DNA from: Coprinopsis marcescibilis
Taxonomy: Eukaryota > Basidiomycota > Agaricomycetes > Agaricales > Psathyrellaceae
Assembly (NCBI GenBank): GCA_004369085.1
Contig: ML210147.1
Coordinates: 806,001 to 870,000 of the forward strand
Direction of reading: 5' to 3'
Length of the DNA: 64,000 nucleotides
Shown: positions 35,045-47,917 of the stretch, one piece after another
How the letters are laid out: each line of letters starts with the position of its first letter
How positions within the stretch are numbered: position 1 is the stretch's first letter
Notes under the pieces: generated by a model
What the model was told of the DNA's origin: nothing
What the model saw: only the letters and a program-made list of their open reading frames with translations
Databases searched by the model: none
Translations under genes and position numbers: made by a program

Positions 35045-36761
35045 ATGGACGAGGATGTCATTGTGGTCGACGATTACGAACCTACTCAGATTGTAGATCC
35101 GATATCCTTCGGCAGCCAAAATGGATCTACTTCCCAGGCAAACTTTACCAGCTCACACAAGCAATCCATGTCCGACAGTACATCGGTAGCCTCGAGGCTG
35201 CGACTACGCAACACTAGCAACCCTCCATCGATGGCAGGGGACTCCACCGAACGCACGACGAGGTCTGCGGCGGCTAGAGCCTCCAGGGGCCAACCGACAA
35301 AGCTCAAGCTCAAGCTGGGAGACAAGACCGCGGCACAGGCACCAGGGATGTCGTTCCTCGGTGCTTATGACCGTGAGTTGGACTCGGATGACGAGGACCT
35401 GTCATTTGAAGAGCAGTTTATCCTAAGAATGCCTCCCGGAGAGGATTGTGAGAAGCTGAGAAAGATGGTTTCTGGAAGGGATGTGACGCCCGAAGTCTGG
35501 ATGAAGTTCAAAGGTAAGTCACTTGCTCAGTGTCTATATTCAAGTTTACATTTGCTTTCATTGAATGTAGACTCTCGAAGAGCGTTATTCCACATTGGTA
35601 ACAACACTCGTACTGCAAAGCTTGTGGACCTCCCGTGCATCATTGAAGCTCAGAAAACGCTCGACAACAAGCAGATGTTCAAGGTTGCGGACATATGTCA
35701 GGTCGAGTACCATACACAAATAGTCTTTCCGTTTCTAATGCATTGCGACTATACAGATGCTGGTCGTTGATGACAAGGTTATAGACGACAGCCAAACGTC
35801 CAACCAGGGCAAGCAGCAGTTCAACATTGACGAATTCATATGGCCACATGGAATCACACCCCCTCTCCACTACGTCCGCAAGCGCCGTTTTAGGAGACGA
35901 GTCAATCGTAGAGTGCGTGTGTCTGCTAGATTCACCTTAGCTTGTGCTGACCTTCAGCAATTAGACCATCGAAAGTGTGGAACAGGAGGTGGAACGGTTG
36001 CTTGACGAGGATGCAGCAGCATCCGAGGTGAAATACGGTACGAACCAGCACGGAACTAGGCACTCCGCTTGCTTACGCTGACCCTTTCCCTTTCAGAGGT
36101 CCTCGAAAATGTCAATCCGGACCTATCCGACTCAGAATTCATGGAGCAAGAGGTACCAATTGACGCGCCAACACCGGCTGTATCCGACTTGGGCGAGGCA
36201 GCTACTCCAGGGCCGGATATGGGAGACGACGACGGAGAGCCAGACGAGGCTGAGGAAGAGGCCGAGGAACCAGACGGGGACATTGACGAAGAGCTGGCTG
36301 CGGAGCTGGACCAGGCCCTGGGTGATGAGGATGTTGACGAAGATGATGAGGAAGACGACGATAGTGACGAAGACGACGAAGACGACGATGAGGACGATGA
36401 GGAAGCTCAAGCCCGCAGCTTGCTGAACGAGGAGATTCGAGACCTTCAGGCAGCCGTTGCGAAGAAGCAAACCGAAATTGCCAGAATGCCAAATCCTATG
36501 ATTCGGGTAAGTTATATCATCAAGCTTAATGTTTGGAGATTCTGAATTTTTCTATAGAAACGATTTGAAGACGCTATGAAAAAGTTGAGCACCGACTTAG
36601 AACTCAAGATGGCACAGCGCGACGAGTTAAGAGAGAAACAGCGGCGGAAGAAGCAGGGTGAGGGCCAGCAAGGAGAAGCAGACAGGGATGGACACCAGGG
36701 CGGTGAAGACGAAGACGAAGACGATTTGTTCGGCGACGAACTGGAGATGGAGATGGGTTAA
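35045..36761 (+). CDS. TAF7: TFIID subunit TAF7 (TAFII55 domain)
   Basis: Exons 35045-35513, 35571-35701, 35757-35912, 35965-36037, 36097-36506 and 36558-36761 give 480 residues. The TAFII55 N-terminal domain runs from about residue 118: EEQFILRMPPGEDCEKL, then LVDLPCIIEAQKT, MFKVADICQMLVV and EFIWPHGITPPLHYVRKRRF. The C-terminal half has a very acidic Asp/Glu tract followed by a coiled-coil-like basic/acidic helix (AVAKKQTEIARMPNP, LELKMAQRDELREKQRRKKQ). TAF7 binds TAF1 and restrains its activity before transcription starts. The N-terminal 90 residues are low-complexity. It converges with GAA1; only 88 bp separate the stop codons. Confidence 0.95.
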
Positions 36762-36849
36762 ATGAATCCATCTTGATGCTTATGCGCGTGTTATATCTTG
36801 TACATTATAATTGAGTAGCTAGATGTTATGTACCTGTACACATGGAGTT

Positions 36850-39286
36850 CTATCGGGTTAGCAGAGTTGCGATCCCAGCTTGTAGCACTAAAGGTGCGTA
36901 AACGACGCAGACTACTGGTGCGAACCAGGCAGAAGCAATCTCCCAATGCCACAATGCCGTCTTGGTCTCCTCTGGTAAGAATAGAACCCATCCCAAGGCA
37001 AGCAAAGCATAGATGGAATAGCTTGCGATGCGGACCGGTAGCCGCCTTGACCAAGCGGAAATCGATAATGGTATCCCCAACAACATCGCAAAACTCAGTG
37101 CTAAGGAGAAGTTGAGAACAGAGGTGATCGAGATGATGGGCGAGGCAAAGCAAACATTCAATGCCTTCAGAACCAAGCCAACGGGAGCTTCGCCCGGAGA
37201 TTGTTTCCTTGTGATCGCAAGGATCGACAATGGGAGAGAGGCGAAAAGTACAAACACCGGGAGAGAGACCGCCTGCTCGAGTGAGACGTCAGTGGCGTTG
37301 ATACACGAGGAGGAATGTGTAAACCCACCTGTATGTTTTTAATGTACCAAGATGTCGACACAATTGCGAAGAGAGCCAGGCCCCACACATGTGTAAAGAA
37401 CATCGTCATTGCAACAGGTAGAACATCCCTCCTCCTTGTGATCCATTTCGAGGCGGCAGGCCCTGTGATCGCTGTTTTTCCCGAGACGTCAAGCACCCAT
37501 CCAGCTTGGGACCAAGTCGTTAGGCCTTGAATCATCATAGCAACAGAAATTAGAACAGGACTCGGAAGATAGCTGCTAATTTTGAGGAACGTGTATGGTC
37601 CTGTTAGGAGATAAAAGAAAAAGGATGCGTGAAGACGTTCCAGGAGATTGTTCATTGCCGTCAGAGTCGCTTCCACTACGCTGTAGAGGGGTGAGCGTTT
37701 GCAGGCAATTGAACGAACCAGATACTCGTACCGTCCCATGGCATAGAATCCGTGCGGTCCTTGGGCACATATCGCATACATGGTAAAGGCATCAATACGA
37801 TGTCTGCCCGGTCGTAAACCTTCTCTTCCATTTGCAAGCCAAATCGAGTACTTACCTATGAAAGAGCCCATGAATTCCACTTGGGCGACCACGGGCTTGG
37901 TAACCGATATGTCGCACAGTATTTCTTCCATGCTGCCAATAGCTCTCGAAACGTTTGTTTTGGCGAATGAATTTAGGTATCCAGGAAGGATATACCGGGG
38001 GTTCTAATTGGGACCCAAGATGATCATACATCACCACTGGTACTCCACCGGTCCAGCGAGAGAGCCTCTCGAAGCTGTTAATGAGATCTTGGTTGGGGAG
38101 TCGGCCATTGACACCCTCTAAAGCATGCCTGTCAAACAAAGAATCGAGGTGGACAGGAAGATACGAACCATGGAATATTCCGAGATGTGAAAAAGAATGA
38201 CAGGCATAGTCGATAGAGAGTGCATTCCAAATTACTCCCGAGGGGTGTGGAAGACTCTCAACTTTCAAGTCTGCCAAAATCGTTAGAGAAATTGCCAAAT
38301 AATGACGTTTACAAGCCCTCACTCTTTTGTTCGGTGCCATGATATGCATTAAGCCATGCTTGCATTCCGTCCAGATAGCCGTCGCTGACAACAAAGACCA
38401 GATCCTTTGCCCACGAGGAGGAGCCTGACACATATGTGAAATGTTGTTCAACAGAACACTTGCACAACTCACCTTTGAGATATTTAGCTAACGCTAGTAG
38501 TATTGCCACCCCGCGAAGATTCAGGTCGCCATTCCCTTCCCCCTTCCGGCCAATCCACGATGCGGATATAACCATAGCTTCAGTCCCCGATATACGCGGA
38601 GAGGGTGACACTGCGTATGCGTTTACGCCAGATCTCGTCTATTGGATGGGCCATTAGTGAGAGCATTCAATCATTTAGCCACTGCCTTGAACATACTTCG
38701 TTCACAAGAGTTAGCGTATACTTCTGCGTAGCACCCAGAAGCCCAAGCTTTCGAAATTCATCGGAGATAAATTCAGCGCGCCTAGTTATCTGAGGTCAGA
38801 AACGAACGCGTACAGGTGTGAATGATTATTACTTCTCGCTGGTTGCGTTACTATCTCGAAGTTTCTCCAACTGATCTAACCACCGGTCTGCACTATGCAC
38901 GTCTGCCCAGGCGAACTGTGGACGAATCTGGGAAACGTTTCAGAAACTCAGAAACTCGAACTGGTACTTGAGTATGGAAGCGTACATGTCCTGGACTGAG
39001 GGCATTCTCGTCGATATATGTTTCCTTTCCGAGTTCTGCCAAGGGAAGAGCGAGCACCCATAAGAACCCTACAGTGAATAGCAGGAATCTTGAGCTAGTT
39101 AGTGTGCAGAACTAATATGTGTATCATGAAAGCCCACTTGATATAAGGTAGCCACTTGCTCAACCTTTCTTCAATGATCAGCACCCGACGAAGACGCGAG
39201 CGGGTGGTATCAGACTTGGGCTTGTTGAACCTGGCTTTGAGGCGGGCTAGCAGAGATTTTGGCGCCGGTGGGTCTGTCGGGTCCAT
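36850..39286 (-). CDS. GAA1: GPI transamidase subunit GAA1
   Basis: ATG at 39286 (MDPTDPPAPKSLLARL); stop at 36850; many small exons. After a basic N-terminus comes a transmembrane helix (LFTVGFLWVLALPLAELG) and ETYIDENALSPG. The lumenal M28-peptidase-like part contains DLVFVVSDGYLDGMQAWL, GVIWNALSIDY, and VNGRLPNQDLINSFERL, which is a Gaa1 hallmark. The C-terminus has six or so hydrophobic helices, ending QAGIATLLTR. The GPI transamidase attaches GPI anchors to proteins in the ER; Gaa1 helps form the amide bond. I did not fix every exon. It is head-to-head with the USP48-like gene (274 bp between start codons). Confidence 0.92.
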
Positions 39287-39560
39287 TTCAGAATTATAGG
39301 TCGAGCACAACGCCGGCAGAATATTCCTGCTCGTCGACGTTGGCTGCGAAGTGATGAGGTCGCTGTCACTGCCATCGACCAACGCAAGTTTGATGCCGCC
39401 AGCCGGACGGCCCGCCCACTTGAACAAAGCTGATATGATCATTGGCACAGGCGTCGACGGGTCGTGGTCGCTGGTTGACGGTCCTGACAACGTTCATCCC
39501 TCGTTCTATTGGCTTATAGCTGTGTCTTGGAGCTGCTAACTCGCACATATCACCAGAAAC

Positions 39561-42500
39561 ATGCCGCTGAAACGGAAGCGACGCGCCTCTCCTCCGCCAA
39601 AGGGACTGGCGCCTGGAGAACTTCTCAAGCGATTCATGCTTCCATCCAGCAGTACGACACCATGGTCTTGGGTGGGATCAGACGTACTAGAGCCAGAAGA
39701 TATCACTCAGGAGCATATGCTTACTGCATATGGCTTCACGCCAAAGAGTGGTTTTCTGGCCTGCAAAAACAAATATGCATCGATAACTCGTACTGAGGCT
39801 GCGAATTCAGTGATACCCGTTGACGAGGATGGCGACGTTATTGTTATATCCGACGACGAAGAGAATCCACAGTGTTCCAAAAAGCTCTGTAAATCAAATC
39901 CTCGCTGTCTAAACTACCTCGGACAAGATGCATGGGAGGATGAAGGTGTGCATGATATTAATTTCATCCGGCTAATTCCAATTCCCTAACTCTGTAACAT
40001 CAGGTAGAGCAGAAGCTATGTTTGTGAAACATGCCGAGTCCCAGGAGGACCCAATGCTTTTATCGCGCGACCCAGATTCCCCTGTGGGCTTGAAGGTATG
40101 CCAAACCACTTTCTGCATTGCGTTTACCAACACACCAACCTTTTTCTCCGAAGAACCTCGGCGCCACATGTTACGCCAATTCATCTCTGCAGGTATGTAT
40201 TTCTCCGTCGTCAAATAGTCTGGACTATTCATTGATGTAAGTCGTGTAGGTGTGGTTCCGTGACCTCGCGTTTCGGAACAGCGTGTACCAATGTCAAGTG
40301 CCAAACGAAAGTCCGGAAAAACTTAAGGTTAACTATGCCAGTGTAGGTGCTAAGTCAATATACTAATTATTGCGACGCAAGGACTCTCCAATCTTCCAAC
40401 TCCAAGTTACCTTTGCTGCACTTCAAGAAGGCAGGAAATCGGTTTTCAATCCAACGAAACTGGTGGAAAGTCTACAGCTCAAAACAACCGAGCAACAAGA
40501 TGCACAAGAGTAACTTTCGTTTCTTACACCGCCGAGGATCGATTTTTGATTTATTTAGGTTTTCAAAGCTCTTCATGTCGCATCTTGATGCTGAATTCAA
40601 GAAGCAATCCGACCCTGCTGTGCAAGGTCTGGTTGAGTCTCAAGTGAGCATGCTACTCTGTCACATACTTATGTTTCTCAACAATCTCGGATACAGTTTC
40701 AGGGGAGCCAGGTGTATGGGATGCTCTGTCATACCTGCAAGTACAGGTCGGAACGCCCATCCGACTTCCTCGAAATTGAAGTCAATTTTAAGGTTAGTCC
40801 CTTTCAGCTACTTGTTATCTTCTGGATCTACTGACGGGTTTTGAAGGCCAACTGCAGGCTCGAGGATCGGATTGAGTCTTCTCTTCAACCTGAGATCCTG
40901 TCAGGCGATAATCAGTTGAGTCAACCCCTTGTTATCATGCACTCCGCTTACACCCATCAGGTACTTTTGCCCCCAGTGCAATTCTTTGCAAGACGCAACG
41001 AGGTACACGGAACTACGCCAATTGCCACCTGTCCTCCATTTCTCCCTCCTTCGGTTTGTATACGATCTTGCAACCATGGAGCGCAAGAAGTCGAAGCACG
41101 TCATTGGATTCCCGACCATTTTGGATATGAGCCGATTTGTCGGCAAAAATGAGTCGGAACAGAAAGAAAATCCATTAAACGCCAGAGATCCTAGCATGGT
41201 CTACGAACTGCGAGGGGTTCTACTCCATAAGGGCGGCAGTGCTTACCACGGGCACTATGAAGCACAAGTCTACGATACGCAGTATGTCTCATTTCACGTG
41301 TATTTCCACTTGTCAATTAACTGGACAAGATATAAGTCGTGGTTCCAATTTAACGACGAATCCGTGAAAAAAATCTCTCTCATTGACGATCAAAAGAGCG
41401 GAAATAAGACTGCGGTTGATACATCGTCAGAACAGGAGAAAAGGTATGCACCTATTGCATCCCGTGAGACGCAGTGCATGATACAAATCGATGACAGGAG
41501 GAGAAACCCCAAGAAGAGGCGGCGGATAGAAGATAGCGACGATGAACAGTGAGTATGATAATGCCTGCCAACGGTTCGATATCCTGAAAATCCACAGGCC
41601 CGCTCGGGACAGTACCAAAGGACCAGATTCGGATGAAATGTATGTTTTTTCCCTCACTACAAGTAAGCACGTTTTGATTTCCTGCAAGTATCATCTCGTC
41701 AAAAGATGCATATATGCTCGTTTATATGAGAAGGGATTCATCCGAGAGTGCTGCCGAGATTAAACCTCCTAGCCCCCCATCTGGAGCGCTTCAGGTTGTT
41801 CGGCAATCAAACGAGGAGCACGAAAGCTCATGTGAAGAACACGAAAAGAGGTATGAAGCATAAGACAGTTTTCTACCAAGTTCTCAAACATGTGCGCAGG
41901 GTGAGCCTGATGAAGTCGGAGTTCCAACAACGTCGACGACTTGTAATGTCAGTTTACCACAATTGGCAGGTGGATACTGCCAGTGAAGTAAAAGGTTTTC
42001 CCATTGGATTCTAGTGTATGCTCATTTCCAACTGCATAGGATGAAGCTCTTGTAATAAGCCAACAAGCGTTGAAAGACTGGTTATCAAAACACTGCTTCG
42101 AGCAATGCTTACCGCAGAACAAGATTGCTAAGAATGGCTCGTACGAGCTGGTTCCATGCACTATCTCTAATGCAGACATCGTTTGTGAACACAAGAAGCT
42201 GAATCCTGACAAGGCGTCAGAGATGAAAATGATAACACGTGTGAGTTACGCCCTTGAATCTTCCAACCCAATAGTTCTCAAGTCAGATTAGGATTCCCAT
42301 GAGACCATCGCTCGGGAAACGCAATGCCAGTTCATCCCATTTCTGAAGACTTCTGATATCTGTGAACAATGCATTCTCTCTACCTTCAAAGGTTGGCACT
42401 ATTCTTCATGAACATGAGGTGTCCAACGCTTACACGTGGACCTCAGAGCGGTTGTACGCTATCCAGCATCCCCGAACAGTCAAAGATTTCGAATTGGTGC

Positions 42501-44097
42501 AAGAAGCGGAGGACGACGAATCAGGTTACTGGATATCGAAACCATGGCTCAAAGGTTGCAACCTAATACTTCTCGTTCTCACTTTTGTTAACATCGACCG
42601 AAGATTGGAAACTGCAGAAACCCCGAATGCATCAACCGACTTGCGAGGACCCAGCTCCAGATGTTTGCGGTTTCTTTGAACATGTCACATGCGACCATGG
42701 TGGTATTATACCCAACCCCACTCACCGCAAACGCATCTCGGCGGAGGTATTGGACCCAAAGAAGTGACCCACTCTGTGTTCTTACTGCCTTGCCCTTTAC
42801 AGGCGAAAGAAATCTTGCAACGATTGTATCCTACTTGGGATCCGCCTCCTGCAAGCTCAGAGTTGTGTCCGATGTGTCAGGCCTCCATATCCATGTCAAA
42901 GGAAGATAAGCGGGAGCTGCGTAGAAAGGCCGAAGACGAGAAGGTGTGGACACAGTCTTCCATGTGTTCAATCGCACTTACCTCCTATCATTCAAGGCAA
43001 AACTCAAAAGCATGAATGACATGGCGTTCCGATATTTTGCACCGGCGAAAGCAGCAGAGTCGTGTGCAATTATACCTTCCGATTTCTTCACCAGCTGGAA
43101 ACGATGGGTAGACGGCCCAACAAGCCACCTTCAGCCTGGCGAAATCGACACGGAATCTCTCCTATGCGCCCATTCCATGCTCCTGTATGATCCTAATTCC
43201 AATGAAGACCTGGACTCCGCTGTCACCGTCATTAGGCGGGAAGAGTGGGAGATCTTGACTACGTTGTGAGCATGTTTCTCGCAGAAATGGCCGTTCGAAT
43301 CTCACGTTTGTCCGCCAGATATACTGCTGGGCCGTCTATATTCTTGCATCGCAAAGTGTCCGAGAATTCTGAAAATCCTTTTACTGACCTTGACCATGCT
43401 GTCTGTTCGGAATGCAGATTACACAGGTGCCTTTCTTAGCCAGCCAACCTGTCTTGTTTTCTAATTGTTTCTGCCGAAGGAAAATGGACTGGGAAACTGC
43501 TGAGATCTATGTTCAACTAGGAAAGAAAGAAGAGGCCCCGGCAAATGGGCGTTTCACCATGGCCGGTAATTCTGGATTCCGACACTCACGGCGTCTCCGC
43601 AAAAAGGAGGGTGACAAACGAAAGATAACAGTCGGTAAATCTACGACGGTCAAGGATATCAAAATTGAGGTGAATGCGCGACACGGACCATTCAACTGAG
43701 CATGTTTCTGACCAAATATACGCAGATCTCCGACCTCTTTGATATCCCAACGATCTGCCAAAGACTTTTGTTCGACGACAAGGAATTAGCAGACAACAAA
43801 TCAACTGTGGAAGAACTAGGGATACCAGCTCACGAAACCATCTACTTGGAGCAGATAAATGAGGCGATGGAAATCGACTCTGATACTGAACCTACTCCGC
43901 GGCGCAAACCTCGTGAGGAAGGTCAAGGATTCAGTGGTACCATCCTTGGTGGATCTTTCACAGACTCATCGAGGGCGAGTTCTAGAGCAGACACTCCCTC
44001 CAGTCTTCCACCTGCGGAGAAGGCTTGCGGTGCATGTACCTTTGTAAACCCAGTGGACGCTGTCTCGTGCGAGATGTGCGAAACGGCGTTTGAATGA
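39561..44097 (+). CDS. USP48-like ubiquitin C-terminal hydrolase with ubiquitin-like domain and C-terminal zinc finger
   Basis: The gene starts at ATG 39561; the first exons are 39561-39945, 40004-40095 and 40154-40192. The Cys box NLGATCYANSSLQ is the whole 39-nt third exon and contains the catalytic Cys. The His box GGSAYHGHYEAQVYD and the WFQFNDESV box complete the active site; a CPQCNSL zinc pair interrupts the fold. Two motifs of the type IVCEHKKLNP and VTCDHGGIIPNP lie in the DUSP-like region, as in USP48. Near the end is a ubiquitin-like domain (KITVGKSTTVKDIKIE to IPAHETIYLEQI), then a RanBP2/NZF finger ACGACTFVNPVDAVSCEMC. It should remove ubiquitin from nuclear substrates. Length is about 1000 residues. 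The downstream exons are supported by frames but not all edges were fixed. Confidence 0.9.
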
Positions 44098-44137
44098 GGA
44101 AAGGGCCCTTTATTGAACGAAATGAAGCAACTACCTA

Positions 44138-44153
44138 TGATGATGATGATGAC
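44138..44153. repeat. Short ATG trinucleotide microsatellite
   Basis: Five ATG units (16 bp) lie about 40 bp after the USP48-like stop codon, in the likely 3' untranslated region. Confidence 0.8.
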
Positions 44154-44369
44154 CTATGTTTACAACAATACATAACACTTAAACCAAGTAACGACAACGC
44201 AGACCTTTAATCTAATTAACCCAGTCAGATTCGAATGAAATAACTACGAGAGACACCCCTTGAACTCAGAGAGGACCCCAATATTCCGAGTACAATGTCC
44301 TGATCCCAGTACTCAGTACTACAACATGGAACGGAAAGCGATGACGAGATATTAGCAAGTGTCCATCTG

Positions 44370-47300
44370 TCACGAATATTCTGCAAGCGTTGCGAGGTTT
44401 TGTATAAACGAAGATGGATGAGTCGGTGGCCGACTTATGGCAGTGAACGGGGGGTGAGGCTGATCCGCAACAGGAGCTTGCGCTTTTAGAATGGTGGCGG
44501 CTGCAACAATGATATCCACACCGTTGGACGTCGAAGGGTTCGTTTCGACGGCTTGGACGATCGCGTCGTGCGTGGCGTCGCTCAGCTCGTTCACGGACAC
44601 ACGCTGAACGGCAGTACTCTTGTTGGGAACGACGGGAGCACGACCAATCGAAACGTTTCTGTCGGCAATGACATTCGCAGCAGCTTGGATTACCACCTGT
44701 TGCGCGGCGATGGCGAGACGTTTTGAATAGGGTCGGTTTTCATGCCCAGCCATCTCTCGGTCCATTGCTTTGACAGTTTGTTCAAGGACTTCTTTTGATT
44801 TGACGAGGGTCGGTTGTCCAGTTTTCATGAGGGGGGGAGACTCGGCCTGTGACTCTACTTCTTCCGTCACGCGCTGAGCAACGGCCTGCAAGACACGGAC
44901 TACACGAGTAGACGACGATTCACCAGGGACTGGCATGGGTGTCGAATTTCTTGTCTTGGATCTGATGAAGAAAAAGGATTTGGCGCAAGTTCTTGTGCGA
45001 AGAGTTAATTTCGCACCTCTGTGCAGCCATATTAAGGGCCGAATCGCTTGTGCTTCGGCGAGGGGGAGCGTCTGAAACTGACGGCCGCCGAGAACGTGGG
45101 TAGGCGTTTGATTCCACGCTCGATACCGGTGCAATGTTAATGGACAGTGTTTTTGACAGTTGCCCTTCCACGCCGTCCAGAGTATACTGAATTGCTAGTC
45201 AGCCAAGCGCCAATTGGTTAAGGAGGCAAGAACACGTACATTGGCATGAACCGTTACGGAACATGCCTCAGCATCGCTCGGTGGGGTCCCTGATAGCTCG
45301 TCATCTTGCCAAGAGAGCCAGGGTGGAAGGTTCGGGGATGAATATGTAACAGGAACGTTGGTAAACGATGCCTGGGGATCCCAGACCCTCGGTCTCCACG
45401 ACCATTTGAGACCGCAATAAGCCACAGGTGGAGGGGTTCCAGCGAGCTTTCGGAGGAAGGGTCTGAAATCCCACTTGGCCTCGGCGAGTTTGCGGGCTTC
45501 CAAAATCCAGATGTGGTTGCCCTTGGACTTGGCCTTCTTCCCATCCTCGTTGAAGCGGAGGATGTAAGGACAGTGCCAGAGGTAATTCCGCACCTTGTCA
45601 GAACAGAGTCAGAATGCGAATGAAATATTTACGTGCAGAGAGCACACCTTCTTCATGGGAATCTTGTCCTCAGGGTAACCTTGTCTGGCAAGCTAAACGC
45701 ATTCTTTGAGATAAGATAACGAATCATTGAGCTAAACAATTCACCTCTTCGAGGAAGGCGGCAGTAAAAGCCTGTATCCGGAATTTGAAAGGCCTGAAAT
45801 CGGGCGATTCATCTAGCCTCTGCATCTTCTTTGCCATGAGAGTCTGATGGATATGATCCCCTTTGCTGTCTTTCGCGTCAACTGGAAGGAAGGTGTAAGA
45901 GCTACGTCATCACAATGCACTGGAACAGCAACCTACGGTTTGAGCAAACCTTGTTGAGAAACTCGAAAAAGACGCGGTCAACTTCGCTTTGATACTCTTG
46001 AGGAATATCCGAAATTGACTGTGAAGCGACAGGAATACTGCTGGCAATCTCTGTCTGTGAACCCGAAGTCAGATAATCCTACTTAGAAAGTATAAATGGC
46101 TTACTATGTGGCTGTTGTGCTTGTCGTTGTATTCTGAATCTGTGCTACCATCGTCTTCGTCATCGCTCGGAGTGTTCCTATTCGTCCCAGGCTCATCTGA
46201 CGGAGGTGACATATCGTTGCCAAAGTACCAGTTTGATCCAACGGACGAGTTCCTGGCAGCGCGCGTTCCCAATGCAGCTCGCTTGAGCGGCGGTTCCGTC
46301 GGTGTTTCGAGAAAGTTGAATGTCGCGGCATCGAACAGTTTGTTTAGTGAGCCTGAACGGGAGCTGCGATTCAATGCAGGCTTGACAGTTGTGGGAGTGG
46401 TAGGTCCTGACGCCAGCGTGGGACGGATGGGCATTGGTGGCATTTGGATCGACATTGGAATATTTATCGATCCCAGAGAAAGAGATTGGTGGTGTCGAGT
46501 TGCTACGCCTTGAGGTTCCGACCAGCCGCCTTGTGAGTAAGTATGGCCCGGAGAAAGAACAGGTGCTCCCAGAGGAGAGAGGGGCACTCCCATCGGCACG
46601 CTGGGCACAGAAGGGAGCATGGTCATAGGCTGAATGGGTGCAGTTACAGACCCGAATCCTTGAGGCGTTGGCGCGAATCTTGTTGAAGATGGCGTGGGTG
46701 GTCGAGAAACTGGTCGGGATTGTGGCATTTGGGATGACAAAGGGATTGCGCTTAGTGCTGGGAAAGAGGACATGTGTGCCAAAAGGTCGGGCGCGAGGGG
46801 GGCGTCTTCTTGGGGTTCCCGCTTGAACGATTTCACCAACCGATCTTCGCCCATGTCCAGGTCAGACACGGACCGTTTCCGTGAGAGATCATACGTCATA
46901 GGGATTTGGTCAAAGGAAAGAGCGGTATGGTTGGGATAACCTGCAACCTCAGTGAGGCTCATTAGAGCTTGTACTTCGGCGAATGTCGGCGGCGGCGGCG
47001 GTGTGGTCTCGTTATTGTTCGAAATGGTGAGTCGAGCAGCTTGACGAGAGATGGCATTCATCCTTTGACGAAGCTCGTCTTGAACCTCGTGAGGATCCGC
47101 ATTCTCCCTCTCCATCGCGTCTTTCACGGCGTAGATATTCTCGACCATGCTAGAAAATACACATTTAAGTTGGAAGGTGACGGTCGAATAAGAAGTTGTA
47201 TATTTACGCTTGGAGTGCACTCATGACTGCTGGTTTCTGGTGCATGAGTGATGAATCCTCGTCGAACGTGATTGTCCCATCTTCCAGCACTGAAGGACCT

Positions 47301-47917
47301 GGGGATGGTAAAGATAATGGCGGGGACTGTCCTGCTGACGCAAATGGGGAAGGGGCCGACACTGGAGACAGAGAATTGTTTGACCCAGTAGGACTCGTCA
47401 CTCCCGTTGTTGGAGTGAGGGCCGAATCTAAAGAGTTTGCGGTCGCGACATTGTAGGTTGTTGAAAGTCCCAAGATAGGGCTCCCGACGGTCGTTGGAGG
47501 CGAAGGAGTTGATAGCGGTCCCGGCGATAACCCCATTCCCAAACTGGGATCAGCCAATCCGAGAGCAGTAAAAGTGGTGTCTGTAGCAATTTCTGGTGCA
47601 AACGAGGACAGGGACTGCACTGCGGGAGCCACCTGAGGCACTGCGGTCAAGGTGTTGACCGGCATGTACAGAGTGGGGTCTTCTGCGAGAAGGTGCATTT
47701 CACTGTTGAAATCTTCTGGTTGTTCAACCTTGGGGATGTAGGTGGGGTCAACCTGAATCATTGATTGGTGAATGTGGTTGGTGAGGGTTTCCGGGATAAA
47801 TCCAGTCATAAGAGCCATAGGGTCGGCCGGGATGGAATGAGTGGTAGGATTCAAGCCATTGACGACGTTCAGGGCCTGAATATCCTGGTCGTAGACGGTG
47901 GTGGCGATGGACGCCAT
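44370..47917 (-). CDS. Large unrecognised protein, probably nuclear
   Basis: I do not recognise this gene. ATG at 47917 (MASIATTVYDQDIQAL), stop at 44370, about 950 residues in several exons. The first 240 residues are low-complexity Ser/Pro/Thr. Next comes a helical stretch (IYAVKDAMERENADPHEVQD), then Pro-rich sequence with the putative nuclear-localisation run LSRKRSV and SFKREPQED. A dense central domain lies around 45200-46070: VDRVFFEFLNKVCSNLDAKD, LMAKKMQRLDE, FRPFKFRIQAFTAAFLEELA, KKVRNYLWHCPYILRFN and GNHIWILEARKL. It looks conserved rather than disordered. The C-terminus has helices rich in Ala and Val. The mixture resembles fungal transcription regulators, but no DNA-binding motif is visible. 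A GTG-led extension upstream of 47917 is possible. Confidence 0.65.
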
